Below, in pieces: positions 5,430-7,134 of a stretch of 7,134 bases of DNA. The DNA lies in assembly GCA_012513395.1 (NCBI GenBank), contig JAAZCH010000300.1:1-7134 (forward strand), written 5' to 3'. This stretch comes from Tissierellia bacterium. Its GTDB lineage: Bacteria > Bacillota_A > Clostridia > Tissierellales > Peptoniphilaceae. How positions within the stretch are numbered: position 1 is the first letter of the stretch; each line of letters opens with the position of its first letter. The notes beneath the pieces were generated by a model that saw only the letters and a program-made list of their open reading frames with translations, did no database searches and was not told the origin of the DNA. Made by a program: the position numbers and the translations under genes.

Positions 5430-5433
5430 TTGA
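4495..5433 (+). CDS. IS30-family DDE transposase
   Basis: The 312-aa protein starts at ATG 4495 behind GGAGG (7 nt spacing). The N-terminus has the helix-turn-helix typical of IS30: FERGRLDTLHKQGLSIRSIA then RELSRSPSTISRELRR (about 9-44). The catalytic domain shows D164 in IGHWEADTMVSS, D222 in LTSDRGKEFA and E256 in RGTNENSNGLLREFFPKKTD, the DDE triad with the family's usual spacing. Length is normal (310-350 aa) and the frame is intact, so it is probably active. The C-terminal residues HLI are encoded within the right inverted repeat and its edge. The TGA (5431-5433) lies just beyond the element, supplied by target DNA, so length may vary with insertion site. Confidence 0.95.
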   Translation: MSYCHLTPFERGRLDTLHKQGLSIRSIARELSRSPSTISRELRRFKGQSYEAEAAHENYLQTRKLVGRKSKTTPKLLNLIKQKLQDTWSPEQIVGRLLSGKLCFITIYRWIYSGMLPVGLEVLRQKGKRRKPVETRGKFRLGTSIHQRPKEVRKRTTIGHWEADTMVSSRGESKGCLATFAERRSRLFLAFKMPDRTATSMKKSIEKLWRYMGVALKTLTSDRGKEFACHEEIKDAFGIPIYFADPYSAWQRGTNENSNGLLREFFPKKTDLAEITEDELVDALLKINGRPRKCLNWNTPIEVFQHEVLHLI

Positions 5434-5696
5434 CAAACCATCTGGTAAAAAAAGAATATTTTATTTTTGTTAATGGTGAAAAGGCAATAGTAAGTAAGGA
5501 AGTTTATTTAGCCTACTGGCAACATACAAATAGATAAAGATACTTAGAGCGACTTGATAGACAAAACAGGTTGCTCTTTTTTTCTCAATACGACCAAGAC
5601 GGAAGTTTTCAAGACAGTATTGCAGATGAAAGAGTTGATGTGGAGAAATTAGTTGAAACTAAATTAGCCATTGAAGAACTTCACAAAGCTTTAGCT
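5430..5696 (+). pseudogene. sigma-70-like regulator gene, N-terminal part after the IS30-type insertion
   Basis: Continuing the frame of ATG 4388, this encodes VKKEYFIFVNGEKAIVSKEV then YLAYWQHTNR, an in-frame TAA at 5535-5537, and RYLERLDRQNRLLFFSQYDQ onwards to VDVEKLVETKLAIEELHKAL. I recognise this as the N-terminal region of the sigma-70-like helix-turn-helix regulators carried by Firmicute integrative elements and phages. The TAA replaces a sense codon (one change from AAA or CAA). The DNA-binding C-terminal region, which should follow ELHKAL, is missing: at 5697 the sequence switches to the SIR2-like gene. The gene is thus broken three ways: by an IS, by a stop and by 3' truncation. Confidence 0.6.
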
Positions 5697-6644
5697 AAAT
5701 ATGGAAAGAAGATTTCAGCAATGAACGGTTTTATTAATAAACTTGGTTTATCAAACATAATATCTTCGGTTAGCATCAACACCTCATCAGAGAATCTTGA
5801 AGATATATATATGGAACTTGATGAACGTAGTAAAAATGAACTGGAATGTAAAAAAGTAAAAGAAGAGTTGGAAAATATAATCTGGGATTATATGAGCAAA
5901 TACCAACTACCGGACAGCCCAACTATATATGATTTTCTTGTAATGAGTCTAACTTCAAAAGATTTGATAGCAACATTTAATTGGGACCCATTTCTAGTGC
6001 AGGCAATTGGAAGAGCAATGAGATACACAGATAATATCTCTCAGGTAGCTTTTTTACATGGCAACGTAGCTGTAGGATTTTGCGAAGAAGATAATATCAT
6101 GGGAAATGTGGGGATGGTATGCAATTGCGGCAAACCTCTTAGTCCTATGAAATTACTATATCCAATAAAAGATAAAGACTACAGTAGCGATATTGCAATT
6201 AATAAATCGTGGAAAACATTGAGCAATGCTTTAGAACAAGCATATATGGTTACTATATTTGGATATAGCGCTCCTAAAAGTGATGTAGAAGCTGTAGCAA
6301 TGATGAAAAAAGCGTGGGGATCAATTGATGATAGAAAGCTAGAAGAAATAGAACTAATAGATATAAGGGATGAAGAAGAGGTAATTGATTCATGGAGCAA
6401 ATTTATTCATACCCACCATTATTCATATCATACCAGTTTTTTTGATTCTACATTAGCAAAGTGTCCAAGAAGAACTTGTGAGGCTACCTTTGATAGATTA
6501 ATGAACTGTATCTGGCTTGATGGAGATAAAGGATTTAAGGAGAATATGAATTTTCCTGCCATAGATAAACTCACATATAAACTAATTGAGGAAGAGAGAA
6601 AAACAAAGGGCACTAAAAAATGGCTTTCTAATCCATATCATTAA
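5571..6644 (+). pseudogene. SIR2-like gene, 3' fragment (codons 35-349), fused behind a sigma-like fragment
   Basis: The open frame runs 357 codons from TTG 5571. The first 42 belong to the sigma-like gene; the SIR2-like part is 5697-6644 (315 residues). Joined to 1102-1203 it forms a 349-aa protein with GAGTS in the left piece and, in the right piece, TFNWDPF (N129, D131 of the rebuilt protein), AFLHGN (H155) and TIFGYSAP (about 221-228). These correspond to the sirtuin NAD-site Asn/Asp and catalytic His. A CNCG pair (C176, C178) and CPRRTC may bind metal. The family includes NAD-depleting anti-phage effectors, so an NADase defence role for the intact ancestor is likely but unproven. This fragment lacks the nucleotide-binding turn, and the TTG has no good ribosome binding site. 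Nothing after it looks like a partner gene. Confidence 0.75.
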
Positions 6645-6674
6645 AAATAGGACTACAGAAAAAAGCCAATAAAA

Positions 6675-6716
6675 GATATGTTCCCACATACGTAAGCCTA
6701 CAGTGGATATGTTCCC
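6675..6716 (+). repeat. direct repeat GATATGTTCCC, two copies 31 bp apart
   Basis: GATATGTTCCC occurs exactly at 6675-6685 and 6706-6716, and an inverted, one-mismatch copy GGGAACTTATCC is at 6903-6914. Multiple short terminal repeats of this sort occur at ends of IS21-family elements; no transposase is nearby, so this may be debris or a small non-autonomous element. Confidence 0.4.
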
Positions 6717-6747
6717 TCAAAGAGAATTATATTCATGTCCCTAATTC

Positions 6748-6776
6748 TTGACAGCTATCCCCTCATCTCAAAACAT
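6748..6776 (+). promoter_or_regulatory. weak promoter-like site with consensus -35
   Basis: A perfect TTGACA (6748-6753) is followed after 17 bp by AAACAT (6771-6776), only 3 of 6 matches to TATAAT. No gene follows before the terminator at 6847, so if active it would make a short RNA of about 115 nt. Confidence 0.2.
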
Positions 6777-6846
6777 GTGGAGACGGTAGTATTGCTATCA
6801 AGAGTAGAGAAGTAAAAGTGTAGAAATGTGAGTAAATAAGCACTTT

Positions 6847-6896
6847 CCGTGATTTGAGATCTGGTTTCATGCCAGAAGGATAATCACGGTTTTTTA
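6847..6896 (+). terminator. intrinsic terminator downstream of the SIR2-like fragment
   Basis: CCGTGATT (6847-6854) pairs with AATCACGG (6882-6889), enclosing an inner stem TCTGG (6860-6864) and CCAGA (6872-6876), followed by a T run (6890-6896) and further T-rich DNA. This is a clear plus-strand terminator 200 bp after the SIR2-like stop. Confidence 0.7.
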
Positions 6897-7011
6897 TTTT
6901 GTGGGAACTTATCCAAGAATGGCAGAATGTAAGGTTGAGTGGTTAGAGTTACTTTAGGGCTTGTGAGTTGATAGAATTACTGTCAATGATGTGGTGATTA
7001 TTTCTCAGTAA

Positions 7012-7119
7012 TGGCTCCAGCAATACGCAGCATGGCTCCACTAGATTCAGTTGTGGCTCCACCTAACTTTTAATGGTGTTTTTTCAATTATCTCTAACTC
7101 GATATCACTAATAGCTCCA
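7012..7119 (+). repeat. TGGCTCCA repeats, three copies on an exact 21-bp period plus one variant
   Basis: TGGCTCCA is at 7012-7019, 7033-7040 and 7054-7061, a constant 21-bp step (two helical turns), and a variant TAGCTCCA lies at 7112-7119. Such spacing suggests protein-binding sites on one DNA face; IS21-family ends carry comparable repeated sites. The window ends 15 bp later. Confidence 0.45.
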
Positions 7120-7134
7120 CTTAACTGACAAGTC

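Larger units (their letters stand above)
6645..7134. other. 490-bp gene-free region
   Basis: No ORF of credible length or codon content on either strand. It holds the GATATGTTCCC repeats, a promoter-like site, a terminator and the TGGCTCCA repeats listed separately; the rest (about 6915-7011) shows nothing I can identify. Confidence 0.6.

Noticed and set aside
1203..5695. TAGC at both edges of the foreign segment (1203-1206, 5692-5695) as a target duplication
   Set aside because: Only 4 bp, and restoring the host site through it would put a TAA in the SIR2-like frame, whereas the GAT/AAA join gives a clean open frame.
7012..7119. CRISPR array
   Set aside because: Repeats are only 8 bp with 13-bp intervals and there are too few; not CRISPR geometry.

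Overview
The window looks like an accessory, IS-riddled stretch from a low-GC Gram-positive bacterium (Bacillota; clostridial or bacillar). The grounds are AT-rich codon use, strong AAGGAGG-type ribosome binding sites, and IS256- and IS30-type transposases and a sigma-like regulator of the kind common there. Two pieces point to a decayed defence island: the N-terminal part of an ApaLI-like type II restriction endonuclease (minus strand, running off the left edge) and a SIR2-like (NAD-binding) gene on the plus strand.

Layout. 1-399: partial restriction enzyme (minus). 389-748: debris of two genes, one per strand, plus a minus-strand extended -10. 754-1203: a 77-aa coiled-coil protein, a possible 32-aa peptide, and the 5' end of the SIR2-like gene. 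1204-5696: a 4,493-bp foreign segment that splits the SIR2-like gene exactly between codons. 5697-6644: the rest of the SIR2-like gene. 6645-7134: no gene, but a terminator and two sets of short repeats that resemble IS terminal-repeat debris.

The foreign segment is nested. Its backbone is the 3' part of a sugar-phosphate nucleotidyltransferase gene, an intact membrane-anchored polysaccharide deacetylase gene, a 51-aa ORF, and the 5' part of a sigma-70-like regulator gene with an elaborate RNA leader. An IS256-family element (1345-2663, 8-bp target duplication TTATTGAA) later hit the nucleotidyltransferase fragment. An IS30-family element (4406-5429) hit the sigma-like gene six codons after its start. 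The outer edges of the segment lie inside genes, not at IS ends, so neither IS alone explains its arrival.

Removing the insert joins 1203 to 5697 and restores one 349-aa SIR2-like reading frame: GAGTS is in the left piece, and TFNWD and LHGN are in the right piece. Neither piece can be active alone. The most unusual non-coding structure is the leader at 4229-4382: two mutually exclusive hairpins, an intrinsic terminator, then a 17-bp stem that completely hides the Shine-Dalgarno of the sigma-like gene. Family names are from memory of the motifs; no search was run.
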